This document shows, in pieces, positions 1 to 7,760 of a stretch of DNA of 56,490 nt. A program made the translations under genes and the position numbers. The notes below the pieces were generated by a model that ran no database searches, was not told the DNA's origin, and saw only the letters and a list, made by a program, of their open reading frames with translations. Each line of letters opens with the position of its first letter. Position 1 is the stretch's first letter. Source of the stretch: JBMHDN01 sp049889355 (GTDB lineage Bacteria > Pseudomonadota > Alphaproteobacteria > Puniceispirillales > Puniceispirillaceae); assembly GCA_049889355.1 (NCBI GenBank), contig JBMHDN010000005.1, positions 1 through 56,490 on the forward strand. The letters run 5' to 3'.

Positions 1-383
1 CGGAAAGCCCGCAAATGCCCAAACCAGACTTGTGCAGCGGCGGCATAAAGCGGAAAACGTATCCACCCCACGGCTTCAATAAGTGAGGATTGCGGCATGG
101 CGCTAGACACGGCACTTAACACGCATACCGCCCAGAAAATGAGGGTTGCTCGCACCCAAAATTGACGCATCCAACCCCAATTATGGGTGCGGATACAATG
201 CCAGATAAAGGCCATATCAAGCGCGATCATCCAGAAATCAGCAGGACTGCGCTCAATCAGGAAAATCAGCGGGCCAGCAAGCCAGAACCAGAACCAGAAT
301 TGGCTGCTGGCCGTCATATCGCGCATCTGTGTGCGTGCTTCATGCCATGCAGAACGAAAATCCAGAATGGGGCTTGAAAACAT
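1..383 (-). CDS. O-antigen ligase/polymerase-like membrane protein, N-terminal part only (runs off the left edge)
   Basis: Reading the minus strand from the ATG at 383-381 gives 127 codons without a stop to the window edge. The translation is hydrophobic and aligns with the N-terminus of the protein at 7761-9044. Both share the motif LIERSPAD, a later FWVRA followed by a W-V-C-x-x-S stretch, and a W-x-RFPL segment at the same spacing. The two are therefore paralogues. By that relationship it is a polytopic inner-membrane protein of the Wzy/WaaL O-antigen polymerase/ligase type, but the catalytic periplasmic loop lies outside the window. An AAGG about 8-12 bases upstream can serve as ribosome binding site. 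It diverges from the polysaccharide operon starting at 611. The homology to the neighbour is clear; the biochemical role is inferred. Confidence 0.75.
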   Translation of the reverse strand, partial: MFSSPILDFRSAWHEARTQMRDMTASSQFWFWFWLAGPLIFLIERSPADFWMIALDMAFIWHCIRTHNWGWMRQFWVRATLIFWAVCVLSAVSSAMPQSSLIEAVGWIRFPLYAAAAQVWFGHLRAF

Positions 384-610
384 AAGGTGCCCTTGGTGAT
401 AACAAGTTGGTTTCAGAAAAACCGATAGACAAAAGATTTCTGTTACTTCTTACACAAGCCCTGATAATGGTCAAATAGTGTATCTTTGGTTTTATTTTTG
501 AAATCGGGCCATATAGACTGGAGAAGCGGCGATAAAAATGTGATTTCTGCGCTGAATTAGGGTAGGAATGGAACCAGATTTGTGAATCAGGTAAAAACAG
601 GTTTTGGGAT
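384..610. other. Intergenic region between divergent polysaccharide genes
   Basis: This 227-base stretch separates the minus-strand ligase-like gene from the plus-strand operon starting at 611, so it should carry promoters for both directions. It is AT-rich around 470-510. I could not pick a convincing -35/-10 pair and see no strong hairpin. Confidence 0.4.
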
Positions 611-1660
611 ATGCAAGATTGGACATTAGACGCCCTGTTAGAGCATGAAAAATATGCCCAGCCTTTGAATATATCTAATGCAGATGCAGCAGGCTTAACC
701 GCATATCTGAAGATGATGGTGCGGATACGGGTGGCTGAACGCAAACTGGCAGATAATCGGCGCGATGGCCTGATTGGCGGGCCAGTGCATCTTGGGATTG
801 GACAGGAAGCCATTGCCACTGGTGTTTCTGTACATTTGCGCAAATCTGACCGCGTGTTCGGCGCACACCGCTCACACAGCCATGTGCTTGCCCTAGGGGC
901 GTCACTTCATCCGTTTTTTGCAGAAACACTTGGCAAAGATACGGGCCTTTCGCGCGGCATGGGTGGTTCCATGCATTTACAAGATAGGGCCAACGGCTTT
1001 TACGGGTCAGTGCCCATTGTGGCCGGGACAGTGCCGCTGGCAACTGGTGCCGCATTGGCAGCAAAAATGGATGGCCAAGGTGATATTGCCGTGGCTTATT
1101 TAGGGGATGGCGCAGTCGAAGAAGGGGTGGTCCAAGAAAGCCTCAATCTGGCCAGCAGCCTTGGCCTTCCGATTATATTCATTGTTGAGAATAATTTATT
1201 TGCCAGCCATATGCATATTTCACTGCGTCAGACTCAAGCTGCGACAAGCCGTTTTGCTGCGGCCAATGGTATAGACTGGCAATTGGTGGATGGAAATGAC
1301 GTGCTGGCTGTCTCTTCTGCTATGGCAAAATTGTCAGAACAGGCGCGCAGCACTGGCCAGCCGGGCTTTTTAGAAGCGGTTACTTATCGCTGGCTGGGGC
1401 ATGTAGATTGGCGTGATGATATTGATGTTGGAGTCAGCCGGTCTGATGAAGATGTCAAAGCTTGGAAACAGCGCGATCCTATCCGGCGTCTCAATGATGC
1501 GATGGTGGCCGCTGGTCTGCATACTCAAGAGGCGCTAAGCCATATTGAGCAAGCTGAGCAAGAAGATGTGGATGCAGCCTGGGCACAGGCGATAGATGAC
1601 CCCTATCCTGAAGCGGGGGCAACATTGTCGCGTGTTTATGCATCAGGAGAAAGCGCATGA
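611..1660 (+). CDS. Thiamine pyrophosphate-dependent dehydrogenase, E1 component alpha subunit
   Basis: This 349-aa protein has the hallmarks of the alpha subunit of 2-oxoacid dehydrogenase E1 (pyruvate / acetoin / branched-chain type). The TPP/Mg motif starts at GDG (165-167) and ends at Asn194-Asn195. A His-Arg-Ser-His segment lies at 86-89, and the GGSMH stretch at 118-122 matches the conserved loop of the family. Length is typical. The gene overlaps the E1 beta start by 4 bases (ATGA), so the two are co-translated. No E2 acyltransferase or E3 dihydrolipoamide dehydrogenase is present. The next gene is a sugar transferase, so the pair probably modifies a polysaccharide precursor or supplies an acyl/aldehyde unit rather than feeding central metabolism. 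The substrate cannot be read from sequence. Confidence 0.85.
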   Translation: MQDWTLDALLEHEKYAQPLNISNADAAGLTAYLKMMVRIRVAERKLADNRRDGLIGGPVHLGIGQEAIATGVSVHLRKSDRVFGAHRSHSHVLALGASLHPFFAETLGKDTGLSRGMGGSMHLQDRANGFYGSVPIVAGTVPLATGAALAAKMDGQGDIAVAYLGDGAVEEGVVQESLNLASSLGLPIIFIVENNLFASHMHISLRQTQAATSRFAAANGIDWQLVDGNDVLAVSSAMAKLSEQARSTGQPGFLEAVTYRWLGHVDWRDDIDVGVSRSDEDVKAWKQRDPIRRLNDAMVAAGLHTQEALSHIEQAEQEDVDAAWAQAIDDPYPEAGATLSRVYASGESA

Positions 1661-2667
1661 CCCAAAATAAAGATGGCACTTATAATTATGGTACGGCGCT
1701 TCTGGCTGGTTTTGAGTGGCTGTTGCACAAGCATCCTGAGGTTTTTGTGATTGGTCAGGGCCTGTGGAGCCCTTGGTATGTTGGTAATTCCATGACCGAT
1801 CTGGATAAGAAGTTTGGGGTTGAGCGTATCATTGACACACCTGTATCTGAATCGGCCGTGACAGGCGCCGCAGTGGGTGCAGCATTGGCAGGTAAAAAGC
1901 CTATTGTGGTGCATCCGCGCATGGATTTCATGCTCTATGCCATGGATGCTATCGTCAATCAGGCCGCCAAATGGCGCCATATGATCGGCGGGCAGGCACA
2001 AGTGCCTGTTACCATCCGCGGTATTGTCAATCGCGGCGGCGAGCAAGGGGCCCAGCATTCACAAGCCTTACATAGCTGGTTTGCCCATATTCCGGGTCTG
2101 CGTGTGGTGATGCCAGCTTCTGTTGCTGATGCCCGTGATTTGCTGATTGCCTCGGTCCTTTCGCCTGATCCGGTCGTATTCATTGATGATCGCTGGCTCT
2201 ATGCACAAGAGGATGAATTGCCAGATGTGACAACCCCGCTTGATTTATCAAAACAGGGGCCAAAAATTATCCGATCTGGCGATGACATCACCCTTGTGGC
2301 GGCCAGTCATGCGGTGATACTGGCACAAGAAGCCGCGACCATGCTCGCAGATAGGGGTATATCTGCTGAAGTGGTGGATATGCGTGTGATATCGCCGCTT
2401 CAATCAGAGGTAATATGTGGCTCTGCCCGCAAGACAGGGCGAGTGCTATGTGTAGATGGTGGCTGGGCACCATGTGGTTTCTCAGCCGAAATTCTGGCGG
2501 TCTTAGCTGAAAATCTTGCTCCAACTGAGTGGCGGTCATCGCCTCAACGCCTGACACTGCCTTACGCGCCAGCCCCGACCAGCCGTGTATTGGAAGCTGC
2601 TTATTATCCAACTTCTGAGGATGTGGTCTTGCAGGTGCAACAGATGTTAGGGGGAGTACAATCATGA
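1657..2667 (+). CDS. Thiamine pyrophosphate-dependent dehydrogenase, E1 component beta subunit
   Basis: This 336-aa protein is the transketolase-like beta subunit that pairs with the product of 611-1660. The segment DTPVSE (60-65) holds the Glu expected to contact the TPP aminopyrimidine, and the family motifs for the dimer core (NQAAK, GGQ, QHSQ, PGL-VV-P) follow in the normal order. The C-terminal transketolase domain covers roughly residues 200-330. It starts inside the alpha stop (ATGA) and its own stop overlaps the start of the downstream sugar transferase by 4 bases, so three genes are translationally coupled. The usual acidic residue of the family segment before the DF pair is replaced by a His-Pro-Arg stretch (about residues 86-88), possibly a substrate-specific difference. 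Confidence 0.85.
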   Translation: MTQNKDGTYNYGTALLAGFEWLLHKHPEVFVIGQGLWSPWYVGNSMTDLDKKFGVERIIDTPVSESAVTGAAVGAALAGKKPIVVHPRMDFMLYAMDAIVNQAAKWRHMIGGQAQVPVTIRGIVNRGGEQGAQHSQALHSWFAHIPGLRVVMPASVADARDLLIASVLSPDPVVFIDDRWLYAQEDELPDVTTPLDLSKQGPKIIRSGDDITLVAASHAVILAQEAATMLADRGISAEVVDMRVISPLQSEVICGSARKTGRVLCVDGGWAPCGFSAEILAVLAENLAPTEWRSSPQRLTLPYAPAPTSRVLEAAYYPTSEDVVLQVQQMLGGVQS

Positions 2668-3404
2668 AAAGGCTGATGGATATTCTGGCCAGTTTTTTTG
2701 GTTTGTTGCTGACCTCTCCTATCTTGCTGACCTTCATGTTTCTGGTCTGGCGTCAGGACGGGCATTCACCTTTTTATATCGCACCGCGCATGGGTAAGGA
2801 TGAGAAGCCGTTTCGGATGGTGAAGCTGCGTTCTATGGTGAAAAATGCTGATAGATCAGGAGTCGATTCAACCGCTGCAGATGATATGCGCATCACCCGT
2901 GTCGGGCATCTAATCCGTAAATTCAAGCTGGATGAGCTCACCCAGCTTTTAAATGTTCTCAAAGGTGATATGTCGCTTGTCGGACCGCGTCCGAATGTGC
3001 AGCGTGAAACCGATCTCTATACAGATTCAGAAAAAAAATTATTGAGTGTACGCCCTGGCATCACTGATTTCTCATCTATCGTTTTCTCAGATGAAGGCGA
3101 TATTCTCGAAGGTCAGGAGGATCCAGATATTGCCTATAATCAGCTGATACGCCCTGGCAAATCGCGGCTTGGTTTGTTCTATATAGAACACAGGTCTTTG
3201 ATAGTGGATATTCAGCTCATTTGGTTTACCGTGCTGGCTATTTTATCGCGTGACAAAGCTTTGCGGTCAGTCTCTGCTCTATTGGCGAGGGCAGGGGCTG
3301 AAGATGCGCTGGTTGAATTGGCGAAACGTCAAGCACCGCTTGTTGCGACACCGCCGCCAGGTGCCAAAAATATCGTGACCAACCGCGAAGGGCGTGTTGA
3401 CTAG
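2664..3404 (+). CDS. PglC/WcaJ-type bacterial sugar transferase (monotopic phosphoglycosyl transferase)
   Basis: The 246-aa protein starts with a short basic segment and one hydrophobic re-entrant helix (about residues 5-28), followed by the bacterial sugar transferase domain. The catalytic Asp90-Glu91 dyad sits in KLDELTQLLN and is followed by the family signature GDMSLVGPRP (101-110). Members transfer a phospho-sugar from a UDP-sugar to undecaprenyl phosphate, the first membrane step in glycan assembly. It lacks the N-terminal four-helix CoA-binding-like domain of long WcaJ proteins, so it is of the minimal PglC form, with a C-terminal extension of about 45 residues. It overlaps the E1 beta stop by 4 bases, and the dehydratase gene starts directly after its TAG. 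Confidence 0.9.
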   Translation: MKRLMDILASFFGLLLTSPILLTFMFLVWRQDGHSPFYIAPRMGKDEKPFRMVKLRSMVKNADRSGVDSTAADDMRITRVGHLIRKFKLDELTQLLNVLKGDMSLVGPRPNVQRETDLYTDSEKKLLSVRPGITDFSSIVFSDEGDILEGQEDPDIAYNQLIRPGKSRLGLFYIEHRSLIVDIQLIWFTVLAILSRDKALRSVSALLARAGAEDALVELAKRQAPLVATPPPGAKNIVTNREGRVD

Positions 3405-5267
3405 ATGAATTTTGCTGGCTCTCTACATGCGCTTGAAAGCTTGCCGCGCTGGGCAAAACAGCTGGCAGTGGTCGCGGTGGATATTCTGCTCGGCATTTTA
3501 GCCATGTGGCTTGCCTATACCTTGCGCCTAGAGAGCTGGCATGTGCCTAATCCAGTTCAGATTCTCAGCTATGGCATCGCACTGCTTGTCTTTTTGCCAG
3601 TCTTTGTGTTGCGCGGCATTTATAAGGTTGTTTTTCGCTATGTCTCGGTTGGTATGCTCCAACAGCTCTTTTTAGCGGTTGGCATATATGGGCTGATTTT
3701 ATTGACTGCATTGGCCAGCCTGACCCTCGAGACAGTGCCGCGGTCTGTCGCGCTGATACAGCCAGTGATTTTTCTGATTTTATTGGCAGCATCTCGCGTG
3801 GTGATAGGTGCGCTTTTGTATCAGCGAGGGAGCGAAAATGCGCGCCGTATGCTGATTTATGGCGCAGGGGCTGCCGGCTCTCAGCTGGTCTCTGCATTAA
3901 GCATCAATCCCAATGACCATATCTTTGGCTTTCTGGATGATGATTCCAATAAACATGGTCGCCGCCAGTTAGATCGGCCAATTTATGATCCGGCGATATT
4001 GGCACGTCTGGTCGAAAAATTTCAAATCACTGATATCTTACTTGCCTTGCCGAGTGCTACCCATGAGAGACGCCGCAACATTGTCGAGAGTCTGATCGGC
4101 TATAATATACGTGTTAGCACCATGCCTGGTATGTCTGAGCTGGTCTCGCATCAGGGGCATTTGCAGGATACCCAGCCGCTCTCGCCAGATGATTTTCTGC
4201 CGCGTCCACCACTCCAACGCTCAGCCGAGCTGCGCAGCGTAAAAGGCAAAACTGTTCTGGTCACAGGGGCAGGCGGATCCATTGGTTCTGAAATTTGCCG
4301 TCAGCTTATCAAGCAAGATATTAAAAAGCTGATCGTGTTAGATCAGGGTGAATATAATCTGTATATGATCGATAGCGAATTGCGCAATTTGATGGCACAT
4401 AGCGGTCAGCAGATTGAAATCGCAACAATATTAGCCGATATCCGAGATGCGCGACGGCTGGAAGAGATATTTGCCACCCATCACCCTCAGATGATATATC
4501 ACGCAGCCGCCTATAAACATGTACCGCTGGTTGAGGCTAATCCCTTTGAGGCTATCCAGAATAATTTTTTAGGCACAGAAAAGCTTGCCAGTCTGGCAAG
4601 ACGCTTCAAAGCTGAACGTTTTGTGCTGATTTCAACAGATAAGGCCGTGCGCCCAACCAATATCATGGGTGCCAGCAAACGGCTGGCTGAACTCTCGGTT
4701 CAGGCAAAGGCAGCAGCCAAGGATGCAGGCATTTTCACGATGGTGCGCTTTGGCAATGTCATTGGCTCATCTGGCTCAGCCATCCCCTTGTTTCAGTCGC
4801 AAATTGCCAGAGGTGGCCCTGTGACGGTCACAGACCCTGAGGTCACCCGCTATTTCATGTCTATTACCGAGGCAGTGATGCTGGTGTTAGAAGCAGGGGA
4901 AATGGCCAAAGGTGGTGAGGTTTTTGTGCTGGATATGGGCCAGCCTATCAAGGTGGTGGATTTGGTGCGCCGTATGATTAGGCTCTATGGTAAGCAGGAA
5001 AAATCAGAGACCAATCCGGGCGGTGATATTGCGATCAGCTTTATTGGTTTGCGCCCAGGCGAGAAAATGTATGAAGAGTTGATTTTAGGAGATGAAATCG
5101 AACCCACCACTCATCCACGCATTTCTCAAGCTCAAGAGCGCTTCTTCACACAAGAGAAGCTGGAGAGTGAAATAGGCCATCTGGAAGGGCTGCAGATGGA
5201 TAATAATATATCTGAATTAGCCAACTATCTCAAAAAGCTGAATATTTTAGTAAAAGACGAGACATAA
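3405..5267 (+). CDS. UDP-sugar 4,6-dehydratase, membrane-bound (WbpM/PglF/CapD family)
   Basis: This 620-aa protein has four predicted transmembrane helices in the first ~140 residues, then a CoA-binding-like Rossmann domain (about 145-250) and an extended SDR domain with the nucleotide motif TGAGGSIG (287-294). The catalytic segment reads STDKAV (410-415) with Met421 and Lys425. This is the Met-for-Tyr arrangement typical of WbpM/PglF inverting or retaining 4,6-dehydratases. These enzymes convert UDP-GlcNAc to a 4-keto-6-deoxy sugar on the way to bacillosamine, QuiNAc, FucNAc or similar residues. The ATG follows the previous stop with no gap. No aminotransferase or acetyltransferase for a diamino sugar is in the window, so the final sugar is open. 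Confidence 0.92.
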   Translation: MNFAGSLHALESLPRWAKQLAVVAVDILLGILAMWLAYTLRLESWHVPNPVQILSYGIALLVFLPVFVLRGIYKVVFRYVSVGMLQQLFLAVGIYGLILLTALASLTLETVPRSVALIQPVIFLILLAASRVVIGALLYQRGSENARRMLIYGAGAAGSQLVSALSINPNDHIFGFLDDDSNKHGRRQLDRPIYDPAILARLVEKFQITDILLALPSATHERRRNIVESLIGYNIRVSTMPGMSELVSHQGHLQDTQPLSPDDFLPRPPLQRSAELRSVKGKTVLVTGAGGSIGSEICRQLIKQDIKKLIVLDQGEYNLYMIDSELRNLMAHSGQQIEIATILADIRDARRLEEIFATHHPQMIYHAAAYKHVPLVEANPFEAIQNNFLGTEKLASLARRFKAERFVLISTDKAVRPTNIMGASKRLAELSVQAKAAAKDAGIFTMVRFGNVIGSSGSAIPLFQSQIARGGPVTVTDPEVTRYFMSITEAVMLVLEAGEMAKGGEVFVLDMGQPIKVVDLVRRMIRLYGKQEKSETNPGGDIAISFIGLRPGEKMYEELILGDEIEPTTHPRISQAQERFFTQEKLESEIGHLEGLQMDNNISELANYLKKLNILVKDET

Positions 5268-5304
5268 ATGAAGCTGAACAAACTCTTTAGGGAATGTGAT
5301 AACG

Positions 5305-6585
5305 ATGTCTGAAGTAAAACAAATGGCCATTATTGGCCTTGGCTATGTTGGTCTGCCTTTGGCTGTCTCTTTCGCGCGTCATCGCCCAGTCATCGGGTTT
5401 GATATTAACCAGGCGCGCATTGCGGCTTTGCAGGCTGGAGAGGATGCGACAAAGGAGGTTTCCTCTGCGGCACTGACCGCGGCAACACATTTGACACTCA
5501 CAGATGATATTTCTGATTTGCAGTCAGCCTCTATTTTCATCGTAACAGTCCCCACCCCTGTTGATGCCAGCAATCATCCTGATATGACCCCGCTGGTTAA
5601 AGCCAGCCAAACAGTAGGGCAGGTGCTGAAAAAAGGGGATATTGTTATCTATGAATCAACCGTCTATCCAGGGGCGACCGAAGAGGTGTGTGTCCCAGAG
5701 CTCGAAAAAGCATCTGGTTTAACTTATAATCAGGATTTCTTCTGTGGTTACAGCCCTGAGCGGATCAATCCAGGCGACAAGACACACCGGCTAGAAACCA
5801 TTGTTAAGGTCACCTCTGGCAGCACGCCTGCGATAGCAGAAGAGGTAGACGCTCTTTACCAAAGCATCATTGAGGCGGGTACGCATAAAGCAAGTTCTAT
5901 TGCTGTGGCAGAGGCGGCAAAAGTCATCGAAAACACCCAGCGTGATATTAATATTGCCCTGATGAACGAACTCAGTCTGATTTTCCAGCGTCTTGGTCTG
6001 GATACGGCTGAGGTCTTGGCCGCGGCCGGAACAAAATGGAACTTCCTGCCCTTCAGGCCTGGTTTGGTTGGCGGGCATTGCATCGGTGTTGACCCTTATT
6101 ATCTGACTCATAAAGCCCAGTCTGTTGGCTATCATCCTGAGATGATTTTGGCTGGGCGTGCGCTTAATGACGGCATGGGCGCTTATGTGGCAGATGAGAC
6201 GGTAAAAGAAATGCTGCGCCGCGGTTTGCCAGTTAAAGATGCAAAAGTGCTGGTGCTTGGGCTAACCTTTAAAGAAGATTGCCCGGATTTGCGCAATTCC
6301 AAGGTAGCAGATGTGGTTGATACGCTGAAAACCTATGGGGTTGAGGTGCATTTACATGATGCAGAGGCTGACAGGCAAGAGGCTGAAAATCTGTATGGTC
6401 AGCCTGTTCTAGGCAGTTTAGAGCCGCAGGAAGAGCGCGCATATCAGGCGATTATTCTAACCGTTCCGCATCGCATCTATTGTGATATGGGGGCAGAAGC
6501 ACTGCGCACCCTTGCAGATGAAAACGCGGTTTTCTATGATGTCAAATCTGCTTTTGAGAAGTCAGAGAGTGACTTAAGGCTCTGA
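5305..6585 (+). CDS. UDP-N-acetylglucosamine/UDP-sugar 6-dehydrogenase (TviB/WbpA-like, UDPGDH family)
   Basis: From the ATG at 5305 the product has 426 residues. An in-frame GTG nine bases upstream (5296) is possible but sits only 2 bases after the AGGGA at 5289-5293, whereas 5305 has normal spacing. The N-terminus carries the Rossmann motif GLGYVG (11-16), and the segment VIGFDIN is typical of TviB/VipA. The catalytic cysteine is Cys259 in GGHCIGVDPYYL, with the C-terminal UDP-binding domain after about residue 310. The enzyme oxidises the C6 hydroxyl of a UDP-hexose or UDP-HexNAc twice to a uronic acid, using 2 NAD+. It therefore implies an acidic sugar in this polysaccharide. The gene follows the dehydratase by 37 bases. 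Confidence 0.9.
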   Translation: MSEVKQMAIIGLGYVGLPLAVSFARHRPVIGFDINQARIAALQAGEDATKEVSSAALTAATHLTLTDDISDLQSASIFIVTVPTPVDASNHPDMTPLVKASQTVGQVLKKGDIVIYESTVYPGATEEVCVPELEKASGLTYNQDFFCGYSPERINPGDKTHRLETIVKVTSGSTPAIAEEVDALYQSIIEAGTHKASSIAVAEAAKVIENTQRDINIALMNELSLIFQRLGLDTAEVLAAAGTKWNFLPFRPGLVGGHCIGVDPYYLTHKAQSVGYHPEMILAGRALNDGMGAYVADETVKEMLRRGLPVKDAKVLVLGLTFKEDCPDLRNSKVADVVDTLKTYGVEVHLHDAEADRQEAENLYGQPVLGSLEPQEERAYQAIILTVPHRIYCDMGAEALRTLADENAVFYDVKSAFEKSESDLRL

Positions 6586-6635
6586 TGCCATTTTGTCTGC
6601 GCGAGATAGGGTAAACAAAGAAATGAGGAGGGGAT

Positions 6636-7691
6636 ATGATGAATTTTGATGCCATCCATCTGATAGCCTTATGTTTCCTGCTCTCTGTTGGTATCAGCTG
6701 GCTCACCCTTCTCACACAACAATACCATGGTGATTTCACCGCTGACCAATTGCAAGGACCGCAGAAAATCCACCAAGGACAGGTTCCCCGTATTGGCGGT
6801 GTGGCTATTCTCATCTCTTTATCTGTCATCAGCTTGATGGCGAGTCCCGATGTCGCCTATTTACTGAGGCTGATGCTGATTTCTATTTTGCCAGTTTTTC
6901 TCTCTGGCATATTCGAGGATATTTCAGGCAAAATATCGCCTTTGATTAGGCTGTTAGCATCCTATGCGACAGGCCTTATCTTTGTTCTGTTAACAACGGT
7001 GATGTTAACCCGAACAGGTTTCGGGTTTGCAGACCAGATGTTGAGCCTTGCCTTCATCTCCATATTTTTGACGGCACTTGCCATTGCGAGCTTGAGTAAC
7101 GCCATCAATGTGATTGACGGGTTAAATGGATTATCGATTGGAAGTTCAGCCTTTATGGCCCTTGGTATTGCTGTTTTGGGATATATTTATGGCGATTACG
7201 ATATTGTGAAAATGGCGTTGTTTTTCCTGGCAGCGATTATCGGGGTTGGGGTGTTTAATTTTCCCTTTGGGCATATTTTTGTCGGAGATGGCGGGGCTTA
7301 TCTGATGGGCAGTTTTCTCGCCATGCTTGCTATCTTACTGCCTGAGCGGAATATCGAAATATCGCCTTTTGCCAGCTTGCTGATTATTGCTTATCCCTTT
7401 TATGAATTATTACGATCTATGGCACGCCGGCTATTGATTGGCCGAGGCGCCATGCATCCTGATAATAAGCATTTGCACAGCGTTGTTTTTCATCATAATC
7501 ATCAACATCTTCAGTTTGAAAAGAGGAAGGCCAATATACATGCCTCTATGCGCATGCTGCTTCTGCCTGTCCTTTGTGTAACATGGGCTGTCATTTTTGC
7601 TGAAAGCACCTGGCTCTTACTTGTTGGTGGCGCGGCAATGATTTTTTATTATGAAACGCAGTTTCGAATTTTCACCAGTCAGGATAAATAA
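6636..7691 (+). CDS. WecA/MraY-family polyprenyl-phosphate phospho-HexNAc transferase (glycosyltransferase family 4)
   Basis: This 351-aa polytopic protein has about ten predicted hydrophobic helices and the cytoplasmic motifs of the polyprenylphosphate N-acetylhexosamine-1-phosphate transferase family. NVIDGLNGL (about 157-165) contains catalytic/metal Asp residues. Further on are the GDGGAYLMG segment and the HPDNKHLH motif near residue 280. It transfers HexNAc-1-phosphate to undecaprenyl phosphate. It is therefore a second lipid-linked initiation enzyme in the same locus, of a fold unrelated to the PglC-like gene at 2664. It is preceded by GAGGAGG (6624-6630), a strong ribosome binding site. 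A WbpL/WecA-like role fits the WbpM and TviB neighbours. Confidence 0.9.
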   Translation: MMNFDAIHLIALCFLLSVGISWLTLLTQQYHGDFTADQLQGPQKIHQGQVPRIGGVAILISLSVISLMASPDVAYLLRLMLISILPVFLSGIFEDISGKISPLIRLLASYATGLIFVLLTTVMLTRTGFGFADQMLSLAFISIFLTALAIASLSNAINVIDGLNGLSIGSSAFMALGIAVLGYIYGDYDIVKMALFFLAAIIGVGVFNFPFGHIFVGDGGAYLMGSFLAMLAILLPERNIEISPFASLLIIAYPFYELLRSMARRLLIGRGAMHPDNKHLHSVVFHHNHQHLQFEKRKANIHASMRMLLLPVLCVTWAVIFAESTWLLLVGGAAMIFYYETQFRIFTSQDK

Positions 7692-7720
7692 GGGTGCTGG
7701 ATTAGGGTGCACCTTATTTT
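7690..7720 (+). terminator. Weak hairpin with short T run after the WecA-like gene
   Basis: AAGGGTGC (7690-7697) can pair with GCACCTT (7709-7715) with one bulged G, followed by ATTTTC. It lies in the 69-base gap between the WecA-like and ligase-like genes. It could be a partial terminator or attenuator inside the operon. The stem is imperfect and the T run short. Confidence 0.3.
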
Positions 7721-7760
7721 CTGAAACAAGACTTTATTCCGGACCAAAGGTTATGGGTAG

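Noticed and set aside
162..399. Plus-strand open frames at the left edge
   Set aside because: They lie opposite the partial ligase-like gene at 1-383, whose homology to 7761-9044 is clear.
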